Shown: positions 29,450 through 42,654 of the stretch, piece after piece
Position numbering within the stretch: the first letter of the stretch is position 1
Layout: the number at the start of each line of letters is the position of its first letter
Assembly: GCA_022784065.1 (NCBI GenBank)
Contig: JALFUO010000038.1
Span: forward strand, 1 to 56,577
Reading direction: 5' to 3'
Length of the DNA stretch: 56,577 nucleotides
Origin: Bacteroidales bacterium
GTDB lineage: Bacteria; Bacteroidota; Bacteroidia; Bacteroidales; Bacteroidaceae
Translations under genes and position numbers: made by a program
The notes under the pieces: generated by a model
The model's input: only the letters and a program-made list of their open reading frames with translations
What the model was told of the DNA's origin: nothing
Databases searched by the model: none

Positions 29450-32011
29450 TTATTTCACCAGCACTTTTTCTGTCTTTGCGCCTTGACGGAAGAGGTAGAT
29501 GCCGGCGGGCAGACCGTTCTTGGCGGCGCGTGCGGCGCGCTTGCCGAGATAGCGGCCCTCAGGCGTGTAAATCTCAACGGGGAGCGTCGGGTCTACGGCG
29601 GGGCGCAGCGTGCTGATGCCCGTAGTCAGCTGCACGGGCATTGCCTTGCTCCAAAGCGAGAGACCTTCCGCACCGATGGCTTGCACCATATAGGAATATT
29701 CAAAGCCCGGGCGCAGGCCTGCGACGGCATACGATGTGCCGGAAATATTGTTTGCCGAAACTACGGGCGTATCTGCGCCGGCGCTGTTGTTAAGCGCCTC
29801 GTCCGTGAAGTTGAGTTCGGAGAAGTCGCCGTTGTAAACGCCCATTTCGGTCACGTAGATGCGCTTGGAGGGATAGATGCCCACCTTATAGGTTGCTGCC
29901 ACGTCGGTGAAATGCACGTAGTAGGTGCCGGTGTTGGCAGAGATGGTTTGCGAGGCAAACTCCTGGTTGTTGCCCGTGAGGATGCTCACTTTGGTCTCAA
30001 CGTCGGTGTACGAGGAATATTGCTCGGGCAGGAGGCGTACCGTCACGTTGCCGTCGGCGGGCGCGTTGCAGGAAGGCGTGATGAGCGAGCCGTTGAGGCT
30101 GCTCTTGCCGATGCGCACGCGGCCGTCGCTACCGTAGATATAAGTGCCTGTCCAGCCAGTTTGGGAGAGATAGGTGTCGAGCACGGCGGAGATGTTGGTG
30201 ATTCCGTCTGCGCCATTGCCGCTGCCCTGCACATTGTCGAAGGTTTCAAGCACCTGCTGGTAGGGCGTAGGATTTTTCAGAGAGTTGTTGAACACTTTGA
30301 GGTTGTAAGACGATGCGCCTTCCACGGCCGTCCAGTTGGCGGTGAAGCCCGTTTCGGAAATATTCGTGGCTTCGAGCGGCAGGGGCGTGCCCGTTGTGTT
30401 GCCGCCCATAAAGTCGAAGGTTATCAGGCCGTCGCTGCTCTCCGTGATGTTCTCGATGGGTTTGCCCATATACTTGCGGCCGTCGCTGTTGGCGGTGTTG
30501 AGTTTGGCTGCAGGCGTAGACGTGTCGGTAAGCGACTTGTTGCGCTTCGTGCCGGGATAGGGGTCGCCGGCGCGGTCGGTGGGAAGGGTGTAAGTCTGTC
30601 CGTAATAGTTGCCCGAGGCAAACTGGTTGTCGGCGGGGATAATCGTCATGCGCTGAGGCGTGCCGTTGTTGGGCGTGTTCTGGTCCCAGGCCGACTGGCT
30701 ATAGGTCACGTGCAGCACGAGCATGCCGTGGCCGTCGCTGTAAGAGTCCCAGCCTTTCTGCTGATGGTTTTCGAGCAGATAATATTCGTCCTTATTCCTG
30801 TCGTTGTAGATGATGTATGCCTCTGGCTCATCCGTGATGGGCTTCATGTCCTGGATGGTGATGGGGCTGTCGAGCACGGTGGGCGTGAGCCAGCCGCAGA
30901 ACATGCGTTCGTAAGAGGTGTAAGGCGCGGGCACGTAGCCGTCGCCGCCGTAGGCGCCCGTGTCCATGATATCCCAGTTGTCCATACCCCAGTTGCCGCC
31001 ATAGTTCGTGTCGTAGAAGTCGGGCAGGTCGAAGCAGTGGCTGTATTCGTGGCACATGGGGCCGATGCCCGCCATCTTCGTGCCGTCCGTGCCGTTGAGT
31101 TCGGAGGAGCAGGCGTACGAGTTGATCTGCACGCCGTCGAGCGCGAGGTACCCGTAGCGGTATTGCAGCCAGTAGCGGTGCGGCCAGACAGTGTTTGTGC
31201 TTGCGCCGCTGGCTTGGCTATATCCGGCGTAGATGACATATATTTGGTCCACCTCTCCGTCGCCGTCCCAGTCGTAGTTGCTGAAATCTACCTCGCTGTC
31301 TACGGCCTTGCAGGCTTCTGCCACCATATATTCGGGGCGCACGTCGTTGCCCTCGGAGCCGGAGTCTGCGCCGTAGTACGACATGTTGCGGGTGAGGTTC
31401 ACGGGCCCAACGACGTCAAACTCCATGTCGAGCTTTCCATACGACTGGTCGTAGAAGTAGTCGCGCACGCTGCCGTAGTTGCCGTTGATCTTCGTGCCGC
31501 GCTTATTCATCATTTCTTCAAACTTCGCCTTGGTGCTGGTCGATGCCATTTTCGTGTCGGCAAAGTTCACGAGAATCAGCAGGGCGCGCTTTTTGCCCTC
31601 GAAGGCTGAGGCGCGCTGCGCTGGGCTTTTGGCCTTGACGCGCTGCACGGCCTTGGCGGCGGCGAGTTTGTTGCTCCATATCTGCTGCACGTCTTGCACG
31701 TTGAGCCGATTAGTTTTCAGGAACTCCGTTTCGGCGGCAGTGCGCTGTTCAGCCGGGTGCACGAGTTGCGCGGTGGGCGTGAGTTTGCCGTCGGCGAGCC
31801 GGGCGTAGTAGAACGAGCCGTTTTCGGCCTCGCATACAGGAATGCCGTCTTCGGTGGTGTGGAAATGGAAATGCTCATCGCCTGTGAGCAATACGGTGAC
31901 AACGGTTCCGTCGGCCTGCGTGCGCTTTACCGGCACGCGCTTCGCCGGACCGGCATACAGCAAGGCGCTTGCCAAGCCGATAGCCAAAGTAAGAAGCAGA
32001 CTTCTTTTCAT
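29450..32011 (-). CDS. M6-family secreted metallopeptidase with C-terminal sorting-type domain
   Basis: The 853-residue protein has a signal peptide (MKRSLLLTLAIGLASALLYA), an N-terminal propeptide-like region (about 20-150), and an M6 (immune inhibitor A-like) catalytic domain. The zinc motif is HEYSHCFDLPD (H321, E322, H325). After it come fibronectin-like beta domains (TNISETGFTANWTAVEGASSYNLKVF) and a C-terminal ~60-residue domain (EIYTPEGRYLGKRAARAAK, LPAGIYLFRQG, KVLVK) that fits type IX sorting. It is probably exported to the surface or medium and degrades host or dietary protein. The frame is open 56 codons further upstream, but that part lies in REP repeats, so the signal-peptide start is preferred. 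It is convergent with susD and is unlikely to belong to the fructan locus. Confidence 0.92.
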   Translation of the reverse strand: MKRSLLLTLAIGLASALLYAGPAKRVPVKRTQADGTVVTVLLTGDEHFHFHTTEDGIPVCEAENGSFYYARLADGKLTPTAQLVHPAEQRTAAETEFLKTNRLNVQDVQQIWSNKLAAAKAVQRVKAKSPAQRASAFEGKKRALLILVNFADTKMASTSTKAKFEEMMNKRGTKINGNYGSVRDYFYDQSYGKLDMEFDVVGPVNLTRNMSYYGADSGSEGNDVRPEYMVAEACKAVDSEVDFSNYDWDGDGEVDQIYVIYAGYSQASGASTNTVWPHRYWLQYRYGYLALDGVQINSYACSSELNGTDGTKMAGIGPMCHEYSHCFDLPDFYDTNYGGNWGMDNWDIMDTGAYGGDGYVPAPYTSYERMFCGWLTPTVLDSPITIQDMKPITDEPEAYIIYNDRNKDEYYLLENHQQKGWDSYSDGHGMLVLHVTYSQSAWDQNTPNNGTPQRMTIIPADNQFASGNYYGQTYTLPTDRAGDPYPGTKRNKSLTDTSTPAAKLNTANSDGRKYMGKPIENITESSDGLITFDFMGGNTTGTPLPLEATNISETGFTANWTAVEGASSYNLKVFNNSLKNPTPYQQVLETFDNVQGSGNGADGITNISAVLDTYLSQTGWTGTYIYGSDGRVRIGKSSLNGSLITPSCNAPADGNVTVRLLPEQYSSYTDVETKVSILTGNNQEFASQTISANTGTYYVHFTDVAATYKVGIYPSKRIYVTEMGVYNGDFSELNFTDEALNNSAGADTPVVSANNISGTSYAVAGLRPGFEYSYMVQAIGAEGLSLWSKAMPVQLTTGISTLRPAVDPTLPVEIYTPEGRYLGKRAARAAKNGLPAGIYLFRQGAKTEKVLVK

Positions 32012-32065
32012 GGTTGTTTTTAAGTGTGTGTAGTTGTTTGTTATTTTGGATTGACAAATTATTGT

Positions 32066-32325
32066 GGCGGGCTGAAAGCCCAAATGTTGCTCATAGCCCC
32101 AGGCAACGCCCGGGGTACGGCGTAGTTCATTGATTAAAGCATCGCGCTCTGAAAGAGCAGCCTGCCTTATGAGGGGCAACGCCCCGTGGCATTGCAGACG
32201 AGATTACGCGCTAGAAGCGCGTGGCATTTTTGCCTTGCAAAAATGCCGAATGTGTTAATCGCGGCATACGTTTTCCCCGGGGCGTTGCCCCGGGCTGTGG
32301 GCAACAATTGGGCTTTCAGCCCGCC
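32066..32325. repeat. Cluster of REP-like two-hairpin units in inverted arrangement
   Basis: At least four units occur, each with a small hairpin (GGGCTGAAAGCCC, GCTCTGAAAGAGC, GCGCTAGAAGCGC, GGGCTTTCAGCCC) and a larger one (CCCCAGGCAACGCCCGGGG, GGGGCAACGCCCC, CCCGGGGCGTTGCCCCGGG). The outermost two (32066-32117 and 32273-32325) are inverted copies of each other. This fills the 348-bp gap between the metallopeptidase and metG. A single copy of the unit is at 11549-11598. No gene or clear promoter is seen in the gap. Confidence 0.85.
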
Positions 32326-32359
32326 TCAGGCATACCACGAGCAACAAGACATCTTATCC

Positions 32360-34402
32360 TTAGCACACGCTGCTGCCGGCTGCTACTTTGCGCTCAGGCG
32401 TGATGACGCTCAGCGTGCCGTCGCAGTTCACGGCGGAGAGAATCATACCTTGGCTCACGAGGCCGCCCTTAAACTCGCGCGGCGGCAGGTTGGCAATGAA
32501 GCACACCTGCTTGCCCACCAAGGTTTCGGGCTCGTAGTGCATGGCGATGCCGCTCACGATGGTGCGGTTTTCCAGTCCGTCGGCAATCTCGAATTTCAGG
32601 AGCTTCTTCATCTTCGGCACGCGCTCGCAGGAGAGCACCGTGCCCACGCGGATGTCGAGTTTCTCAAAGTCGGAGAAAGCGATGTCGGCCTTCACGGGCT
32701 CTGCCTTGTAGGCGGCCTCTGCCATTTCCTTCTTGCACTGCTGCAGCTTGGCCACCTGCGCCTCCACCACGCTGTCCTCGATTTTTTCGAACAGCAATGC
32801 CGGCTCGCCGATTTTGTGGCCGGCGGGCAGCAGGTCGGTTGCGCCGAGCGATGCCCACGACAGGCCGTCAACGGCCAGCATTCCTTTCAGCCTTTCCGAT
32901 GAGAACGGCAGGAACGGCTCGAAGGCGATGGCAAGGTTGGCCACGAGTTGCAGCGAGAGGTTGATGATGGTCTTCACGCGCTCGGGGTCGGTCTTGATTA
33001 CTTTCCAAGGCTCTGCGTCGGCGAGGTATTTGTTGCCGATGCGGGCGAGGTTCATCGCCTCTTTCTGAGCGTCGCGGAAACGGAAGCCGTCGAGCAGGCG
33101 CTCCACGTCGGCCTTCACGTTCTTAAACTCGTCAATCGTGGCGCGGTCGGTGTCGTTGAGTTCGCCGCAGGCGGGCACGATGCCGTCGTAGTATTTCTTA
33201 GTGAGTTGCAGGGCGCGGTTCACGAAGTTGCCGTATACGGCCACAAGCTCGTTGTTGTTGCGTGCCTGGAAGTCCTTCCACGTAAAGTTGTTGTCCTTCG
33301 TTTCCGGCGCGTTGGCGGTCAGCACATAGCGCAGCACGTCCTGCTTGCCGGGCAATTCTTTGAGGTATTCGTGGAGCCACACTGCCCAGCAGCGCGAGGT
33401 GCTGATTTTGTCGTCCTCGAGGTTAAGGAACTCGTTGGCGGGCACGTTGTCGGGCAGGATATACGACCCCTCGGCTTTAAGCATGGCGGGGAACACGATG
33501 CAGTGGAACACGATGTTGTCCTTGCCGATAAAGTGCACGAGGCGCGTGTCGGGGCTTTTCCACCACAGTTCCCAGTCGTCGGGCCTGAGATCCTTGGTGT
33601 TGGAGATGTAGCCGATGGGCGCGTCAAACCACACGTAGAGCACTTTCCCCTCTGCCCCTTCCACGGGCACGGGGATACCCCAGTCGAGGTCGCGGCTCAC
33701 GGCACGGGGTTTCAAGCCCATGTCAAACCAGCTTTTGCATTGCCCCATCACGTTGCTGCGCCATTCTGTGTGGTCCTTCGTGATCCACGGCTCGAGCCAT
33801 TGCTGGTGTTTGTCGAGCGGCAGATACCAGTGTTTCGTCTTTTTCATCACGGGCACCGAGCCGCTCACAGTACTCTTGGGGTTGATGAGTTCCTCGGGCG
33901 AAAGAGCCGTGCCGCATTTCTCGCACTGGTCGCCGTAGGCGCCCTCTGCGTGGCAGTGGGGGCATTCGCCCGTGATGTAGCGGTCGGCGAGGAAGGTCTT
34001 AGCCTCCTCGTCGTAGTACTGCTCGCTTTCCTGCTCCACAAACTCGCCCTTGTCGTAGAGCTTGCGGAAGAAGTCGGAGGCCGTCTTGCGGTGCGTTTCG
34101 CTCGTGGTGCGTCCGAACACGTCAAACGAGATGCCGAACTCTTCAAACGAGTCCTTGATGATGCGGTTATATCTGTCCACAACCTCCTGCGGCGTGCAGC
34201 CTTCCTTGCGTGCGCGGATGGTGACGGGCACGCCGTGCTCGTCCGAGCCGCAGATGTAGAGCACGTCCTCCCCTTTGAGGCGCAGATAGCGTACGTAGAT
34301 GTCGGCGGGAACATACACCCCTGCGAGGTGTCCTATATGCACGCCGCCGTTGGCGTAGGGCAGGGCTGCCGTGACGAGGGTGCGGTTGAATTTCTTTTCC
34401 AT
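32360..34402 (-). CDS. metG: Methionyl-tRNA synthetase
   Basis: The 680-residue class I synthetase has the HIGH-type motif [18 protein letters not shown] and a zinc-binding insert with [18 protein letters not shown]. The KMSKS equivalent is [11 protein letters not shown], a form usual for this MetRS branch. A C-terminal tRNA-binding (Trbp111-like) domain from about 575 contains [17 protein letters not shown] and [19 protein letters not shown]. It charges initiator and elongator tRNA-Met. The start at 34402 gives [19 protein letters not shown]; the longer frame upstream runs into the promoter. It has its own promoter at 34481-34488. Confidence 0.98.
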   Translation of the reverse strand: MEKKFNRTLVTAALPYANGGVHIGHLAGVYVPADIYVRYLRLKGEDVLYICGSDEHGVPVTIRARKEGCTPQEVVDRYNRIIKDSFEEFGISFDVFGRTTSETHRKTASDFFRKLYDKGEFVEQESEQYYDEEAKTFLADRYITGECPHCHAEGAYGDQCEKCGTALSPEELINPKSTVSGSVPVMKKTKHWYLPLDKHQQWLEPWITKDHTEWRSNVMGQCKSWFDMGLKPRAVSRDLDWGIPVPVEGAEGKVLYVWFDAPIGYISNTKDLRPDDWELWWKSPDTRLVHFIGKDNIVFHCIVFPAMLKAEGSYILPDNVPANEFLNLEDDKISTSRCWAVWLHEYLKELPGKQDVLRYVLTANAPETKDNNFTWKDFQARNNNELVAVYGNFVNRALQLTKKYYDGIVPACGELNDTDRATIDEFKNVKADVERLLDGFRFRDAQKEAMNLARIGNKYLADAEPWKVIKTDPERVKTIINLSLQLVANLAIAFEPFLPFSSERLKGMLAVDGLSWASLGATDLLPAGHKIGEPALLFEKIEDSVVEAQVAKLQQCKKEMAEAAYKAEPVKADIAFSDFEKLDIRVGTVLSCERVPKMKKLLKFEIADGLENRTIVSGIAMHYEPETLVGKQVCFIANLPPREFKGGLVSQGMILSAVNCDGTLSVITPERKVAAGSSVC

Positions 34403-34480
34403 AAAATATATTGTATAATTAATATTGTGTGAGCAATAAGAAAAATCTGCTTTCCGTGGCAAAAGCCAATTATAAGCGTA

Positions 34481-34488
34481 CAAAGTTA
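34481..34488 (-). promoter_or_regulatory. metG promoter -7 box
   Basis: The minus-strand TAACTTTG matches TAnnTTTG, about 80 bases before the metG start. No good TTTG is seen at -33. Confidence 0.55.
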
Positions 34489-34623
34489 CGGAAAAGGTAT
34501 TTACTTGCCACAACTTTGAGTCTCCTTTTTTGCTAATTGCAGCATTATGTCGCTTGGATTACCTTGTTTGGTGGAAAATCGCCCCGCCTGGCTTACATTT
34601 TGCAAGCAATGTAGAGAATTAAG

Positions 34624-34704
34624 GTTCATATACATGCACCTTTGGCGGCGGCTCGGCATAGTCCAAGCGAGCTTGGCCTCTGCGCTAGCCTTGCGCAAAC
34701 GTTT
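34624..34704. repeat. Dispersed GC-rich element with variable hairpin, copy A
   Basis: It shares with 45410-45496 the words TACATGCACCTTTGGC, GCGGCTCGGCATAG, GGCCTCTGC and CAAACGTTT. Between the second and third lies a hairpin CCAAGC-GA-GCTTGG whose sequence differs in the other copy while remaining paired. It lies in the long metG-ddh gap. Confidence 0.75.
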
Positions 34705-34934
34705 AGATAATTTCGCGCGATTTTTTGTTAGCAGCCCTGCCCGTCAGACCCCGAAGCCCCATGCAAAAAAGCACTTCCTATACGCATTTTTTTATCCCCA
34801 AAAACCTTTCAGCCTTTCAGTCTTGCTCTTATTTAATTATATTTCAAATATTTAGGACTGAATGGTTTGAGGCGCCAACCTTTCATAACCATTCATCGGC
34901 TGCGCATTGCAGATTGCCTTAGCACGTCCGACTC

Positions 34935-35235
34935 CCTACCTACCCGCTCCGCAATTTAAGGCAGATAATTTTTGCTATCCGCAAGAAAAATTTTCCTAAG
35001 CCCGTGATAGTTTTCGCTATCTGCGCAGAGAAAGTTTGTTACAAAGTTTGTAACGCTTATTCCAAAGTTTAGAATATGTGTTCAAAAGCACTGAACACAT
35101 ATTACAAAGTTTGTAACAAAAACTATCTTATATGAGCGGAAAAATTATCTTGCTGATAATGAAAACTATCTTGCTGATAATGAAAACTATCTTGCGGATA
35201 GTGGTGCTCGAAAAAGGCTTCCCAGCGAGGGCGCA
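34935..35235 (+). repeat. Dispersed 21-bp palindrome-array element, copy 3
   Basis: Four 21-bp units are at 35038-35058, 35059-35079, 35080-35100 and from 35101. The two middle units have drifted to ATTCCAAAGTTTAGAAT and GTTCAAAAGCACTGAAC, yet their outer bases still pair. Three units of the second array (GAAAACTATCTTGCGGATAGT type, with TTGCTGATAAT variants) follow at about 35138-35202. A plus-strand frame from 35132 runs through the second array. Confidence 0.85.
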
Positions 35236-35585
35236 GGAAAAGATGTTTGTAGGAAGGGCGGTCAACTTTGCCAGTAAATGGTCTGTTGAAAACGAACCAA
35301 TTTCAGGACAAGACAAACCCTTCATTAGTGACGGGTTTGAGATGCAAACCATACACTCGCAACCTGTTTGACTACAGGAGGTTATGCGAATTAGTGCTGG
35401 GTTGAAGGGTTTTTCAGGAAAAATAATGCGTAACGCGCGCGCGAGGAAACATATTTCAGCCTTTCCCAAGGCGCGGCACAAACGTTTGCGATGTTTCGGT
35501 GCTCGAGCGCCAGGCAAACTTCAAGTTTTATAGGGGAAATAAAAAAAACGGCGCGTTTCTTTGCATTCAAGCAGCCCAAAACACG
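35236..35585. other. Gene-free stretch upstream of ddh
   Basis: I see no convincing coding region here. The frame that begins at 35132 in the repeat continues to 35371 without family resemblance. A GCGCGCGCG run lies near 35435 and an A-tract near 35541. The ddh promoter follows. Confidence 0.4.
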
Positions 35586-35593
35586 TAAATTTG
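35586..35593 (+). promoter_or_regulatory. ddh promoter -7 box
   Basis: TAAATTTG matches TAnnTTTG and lies 25 bases before the start codon. A TTTG at 35560-35563 (22-nt gap) may be the -33 box. Confidence 0.6.
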
Positions 35594-35618
35594 CAGCGTC
35601 AAAATAAACATAGATTGC

Positions 35619-36518
35619 ATGAAAAAGATAAGAGCCGCCGTGGTGGGCTATGGTAACATAGGCCGCTACACGATTGAAGCACTTGAAGCCGCGCCCGATT
35701 TCGAGGTTGCCGGCATCGTGAGACGTAATCCGCAGGACGAACAGCCTGCACAGTTGAAACCCTACCGCGTGGTGGGCGACATTCGCGAGTTGGAAAACGT
35801 AGACGTAGCCATTCTCGCCACGCCGACCCGCAGCGTAGAGAAGTTTGCGCTCGACATCCTTGCCCTCGGCATCAACACCGTGGACAGTTTCGACATTCAC
35901 ACGCAAATTACCTCCCTGCGCCGCTCCCTCGGCGAGGCGGCACGCAAAGCCGGTGCCGTGAGCATCATTTCCGCCGGTTGGGATCCGGGCAGCGATTCCG
36001 TAGTGCGCACACTTTTGCAGGCGATTGCGCCCAAGGGATTGAGCTACACGAATTTCGGTCCCGGTATGTCGATGGGCCACACCGTGGCCGTGAAAGCCAT
36101 CAAGGGCGTTAAAGCCGCGCTTTCCATGACTATTCCCACGGGTCAGGGCATTCACCGCCGCATGGTTTACGTGGAAATCGAGCCGGGTCACGACTACGCG
36201 CAGGTGGCCGCCGATATCAAGGCCGACCCCTACTTTGCCAACGATGAGACCCACGTTATCGAAGTGCCCAGCGTGGACGAAGTGATCGACATGGGGCATG
36301 GCGTGAACCTTGTGCGCAAGGGCGTGAGCGGCAAGACGCAGAACCAACTCTTCGAGTTCAACATGAAAATCAACAACCCCGCGCTCACGGGTCAGGTGCT
36401 CGTTTGCGTGGCACGCGCCACGATGCGCCAGCAGCCCGGCTGCTACACCATGGTGGAGGTGCCCGTCATCGACCTGCTCCCCGGCGACCGCGAAGAACTT
36501 ATCGCCCATTTGGTATAA
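35619..36518 (+). CDS. ddh: meso-diaminopimelate D-dehydrogenase
   Basis: The 299-residue protein opens with a Rossmann motif VVGYGNIGRYTIEAL (GxGxxG at 10-15) and contains the family's ISAGWDPGSDSVVRTLLQAIAPKG and FGPGMSMGHTVAVKAIKGV segments. It makes meso-diaminopimelate in one step from tetrahydrodipicolinate, ammonia and NADPH, a short route of lysine and peptidoglycan biosynthesis found in some Bacteroidetes and Gram-positives. It is a single gene ending at a strong terminator (36583-36624) that faces the esterase gene. Length is slightly below the usual 320 residues, but the core is complete. Confidence 0.94.
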   Translation: MKKIRAAVVGYGNIGRYTIEALEAAPDFEVAGIVRRNPQDEQPAQLKPYRVVGDIRELENVDVAILATPTRSVEKFALDILALGINTVDSFDIHTQITSLRRSLGEAARKAGAVSIISAGWDPGSDSVVRTLLQAIAPKGLSYTNFGPGMSMGHTVAVKAIKGVKAALSMTIPTGQGIHRRMVYVEIEPGHDYAQVAADIKADPYFANDETHVIEVPSVDEVIDMGHGVNLVRKGVSGKTQNQLFEFNMKINNPALTGQVLVCVARATMRQQPGCYTMVEVPVIDLLPGDREELIAHLV

Positions 36519-36521
36519 TAT

Positions 36522-36560
36522 CAGTGAACGAGTAAACAAGTTAACGAGTATACAAGTTAT
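36522..36560 (-). repeat. Octamer repeat downstream of ddh
   Basis: About four units of the 8-bp repeat in minus orientation (GAACGAGTAAACAAGTTAAC, then GAGTATACAAG) lie between the ddh stop and its terminator. Confidence 0.65.
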
Positions 36561-36582
36561 CTTATTACACATATAAATAAAA

Positions 36583-36624
36583 TCCGCCGCAACGTCTGCA
36601 TGAGACGCTGCGGCGGACTTTTTA
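36583..36624. terminator. Terminator between ddh and the esterase gene
   Basis: TCCGCCGCA and CGTCT pair with AGACG and TGCGGCGGA in a long stem, followed by CTTTTTA on the plus strand and preceded by an A/T-rich tract. It probably serves both convergent genes. Confidence 0.85.
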
Positions 36625-36636
36625 TGTGCGCGGCAA

Positions 36637-37287
36637 TCAGTATTGCATATAATCGGGCAGCGGGGGCTGCTTTGCTTGCTCGAGGCGGTCGCCCAGCAGT
36701 TCGCCGAGCAGGGGCAGGAGGGCGTGGCGCAGGGCATTGTCGTTGAGCTGATGCTCCCCGTCGAACTTGCGGGCGTGCGTGTAGTGCTTCAAAAAGAGGG
36801 CGTAGGTGTTCACGAGTTTGTCGTGGATACCGAAAAGGCCGTAGCACAAATCCTGCTCTTCGGGCGTGATGCCGTCCCACTGCCCGCGCTCCATGGCGTT
36901 GAAGTGCTGGATAGTTTCTTTCGTGATGCGAAATTCTTTCACCTTGTCCTTTCGCCCGTTGAGAAACTTGAACGTGCCCGTGCGCAGCAGCTTGCTGGCC
37001 GTCGACATGTTGAACGCGGGATTGACGCAGACGCGCAGATAGCCGCGCATTTGCTGGGCATACATGCCGCCCATGCTGGTGCCCACGATGACATCGGGCT
37101 TTACTTCCTCCGTGAGGCTTTTGAGAAAGGGCAACGCCTCGACAGGGTCGACGGGAATGTCGGGCGCAACGATTTCGGCCGAGGGCAGCATCTTGCGCAG
37201 GGTCTCTACCGTGCCGCTCGCGCCGGAAGAGGCGAAGCCGTGGAAGTAAAGCATCGTGAAGGCGGGGTTTTTGATTGTTTTTTCCAT
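36637..37287 (-). CDS. YqiA/YcfP-type alpha/beta-fold esterase
   Basis: The 216-residue protein has the oxyanion-loop motif YFHGFASSG (residues 14-22) and the nucleophile elbow GTSMGG with S71. This is the arrangement of the small YqiA/YcfP esterases. There is no signal peptide, so it is cytoplasmic. The late histidine expected of the triad is likely in the GEHQLND segment (as DGEHQ). Substrate is unknown. It lies just upstream of the large GH2 gene on the same strand but is separated from it by an octamer repeat and a long palindrome. The spacing, about 110 bases from its start to the GH2 stop, means it follows GH2 in transcription order. Confidence 0.85.
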   Translation of the reverse strand: MEKTIKNPAFTMLYFHGFASSGASGTVETLRKMLPSAEIVAPDIPVDPVEALPFLKSLTEEVKPDVIVGTSMGGMYAQQMRGYLRVCVNPAFNMSTASKLLRTGTFKFLNGRKDKVKEFRITKETIQHFNAMERGQWDGITPEEQDLCYGLFGIHDKLVNTYALFLKHYTHARKFDGEHQLNDNALRHALLPLLGELLGDRLEQAKQPPLPDYMQY

Positions 37288-37293
37288 TGTAGT

Positions 37294-37330
37294 TTTAGTA
37301 GACGAGTTGACAAGTAGGCGAGTATACGGG
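37294..37330 (-). repeat. Octamer repeat upstream of the esterase gene
   Basis: AGTAGACGAGTTGACAAGTA and the following GGCGAGTATAC are four units of the 8-bp repeat in minus orientation, directly before the esterase start codon. Confidence 0.65.
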
Positions 37331-37344
37331 GATAGGCGGATATA

Positions 37345-37375
37345 GAATAAGGGCGTATGCCATACGCCCTTATTC
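37345..37375. repeat. Perfect 31-bp palindrome GGGCGTATG...CATACGCCC
   Basis: Two 15-nt arms (GAATAAGGGCGTATG and CATACGCCCTTATTC) surround a single C, 26 bases after the GH2 stop. It shares GGGCG/CGCCC arms with the REP-like family at 5217, 21089, 21154 and 56526. It may also serve as the GH2 terminator, though no U-tract follows. Confidence 0.85.
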
Positions 37376-37400
37376 CGTTTATATTATTCGTTTCCAGAAT

Positions 37401-41477
<4,077 letters not shown>

Positions 41478-41517
41478 TTAATATTGATAGGATTATGAGT
41501 TTTCTTGCTATTGTTTG

Positions 41518-41525
41518 CAAAGATA
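41518..41525 (-). promoter_or_regulatory. -7 box for the second GH2 gene
   Basis: The minus-strand TATCTTTG matches TAnnTTTG, 50 bases before the start codon. The 229-bp gap to the next gene (41469-41697) shows nothing else notable. Confidence 0.55.
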
Positions 41526-41697
41526 GTGCAAGGCGAGCGCAATAGAGCTTGCTCTAATTGCCGAGCCGCAGCCTATCTTCTGCAAATATACGTAAAAAAA
41601 GCGAGGGCAAGCAAAAAAGGCGGCCATAAAAGCCATTTTGCTTATAAGGAAGTCCGAATTTGTGGAAACGAGATGCTTTTGAAAATCCCCTTTCTTC

Positions 41698-42654
41698 CTA
41701 TTTGTCCAAAATTATCTGTATCAGGAAATTCTTGGACTTGTCGCCGTAGCGGCGGCAATCTTCGCTGCCGCGCCTTTCTGTGGTGATGCAGAATATTTTG
41801 CCCTGCAATTCTTCGCTGATCATCTGTGCCGCCACGGCGGGCGAGTAGCCTTTGCGCTCGTCTTTGCCTTCCAGCACTTCGGTGTAGTAGCCGGGGATTT
41901 TTTCAAGTTTCATCAAGAGGGCATTCAGTTCGTCTGGCTTTTTCTTGGAACGCAGATAGGCGTCGATGCGCTCGTTGATGAGTTGCACGGTGGCGCGATC
42001 TATTTCGTTATCCTCGTTTTTGTAAAATTTCCCCAGGGTTTCGATTTGGAAGAGCAGTTCTTCCAACAATCCAGTTGCCTCTTCCTCAAAAGAGTTGCCG
42101 TTCAAAACAAACTTTTCATAAGCCTGCTTCGTGCCAGGTCCGAAAATGTGGAACACGCGAAAGTATGTCTGGCGATTTACCTTGTCGTACCACCATTCCA
42201 CGCCATGCACGCGGCGATAGGTCGGGTTGTTCTGGTCGGTATAGCGCAGCAAGGCATAGTTGCGCCCCTTGGTGCCCGCGATGAACGGGTCTTTGTTTTC
42301 GGCGTAATACATGCTCACTTGCTGTTGGTGCGTGGCAGCGATGTTCAAAGGGCTACTTTGGCAAAAGCCGGCCGAGGCTGACGGCGCTTCCCTCTGATAG
42401 GCGTCGAGCAGTTCCGCCACTACGGTATCGCAGGCTGCCTTGTCCTTTTTCTTGTCGTAGGGCATCGCATAGGTTTTCATGCGGAGGTAATAGGTGGAGT
42501 CCAAGCGGTCGCGCCCCTGCTCGGAGTTGTAATTCGTCTGGATGCAGTTCTTCGTTTTTTGGAACAAGGCTTCTGCATTTTGCAGGGAGGCGGTCTGTGC
42601 CGCGACGGTGAGGCTTGGCAGCGCGGCGGCGAAAAGAAGAATTAGGCTTTTCAT
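41698..42654 (-). CDS. Secreted protein of unknown function, coupled to an anti-sigma gene
   Basis: The 318-residue protein has a signal peptide (MKSLILLFAAALPSLTVAAQ) and no lipobox, so it should be periplasmic. I do not recognise a family. Visible features are a helical N-terminal part with AEALFQKTKNCIQTNY, a charged stretch with YDKKKDKAACDTVV, a beta-like middle (VEWWYDKVNRQTYFRVFHIFG) and a helical acidic region (FEEEATGLLEELLFQIETL). The start overlaps the stop of the anti-sigma-like gene by 4 nt (ATGA), so it is the third gene of a sigma/anti-sigma operon. By analogy it could be the product or a modulator of that envelope-response unit. That is inference from position only. Confidence 0.7.
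   Translation of the reverse strand: MKSLILLFAAALPSLTVAAQTASLQNAEALFQKTKNCIQTNYNSEQGRDRLDSTYYLRMKTYAMPYDKKKDKAACDTVVAELLDAYQREAPSASAGFCQSSPLNIAATHQQQVSMYYAENKDPFIAGTKGRNYALLRYTDQNNPTYRRVHGVEWWYDKVNRQTYFRVFHIFGPGTKQAYEKFVLNGNSFEEEATGLLEELLFQIETLGKFYKNEDNEIDRATVQLINERIDAYLRSKKKPDELNALLMKLEKIPGYYTEVLEGKDERKGYSPAVAAQMISEELQGKIFCITTERRGSEDCRRYGDKSKNFLIQIILDK

Noticed and set aside
29450-32011. M6 metallopeptidase as part of the fructan locus
   Set aside because: It is convergent with susD across a hairpin, has no operator of the fructan type and no link to sugar metabolism.
33390-33420. KISTS in place of KMSKS in MetRS as a defect
   Set aside because: This variant is usual in the MetRS branch found in Bacteroidetes, and all other motifs are intact.
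34403-35618. A hidden RNA gene or tRNA in the long metG-ddh gap
   Set aside because: No cloverleaf or known RNA signature was recognisable. The gap is accounted for by the metG promoter, two dispersed elements and the ddh promoter.
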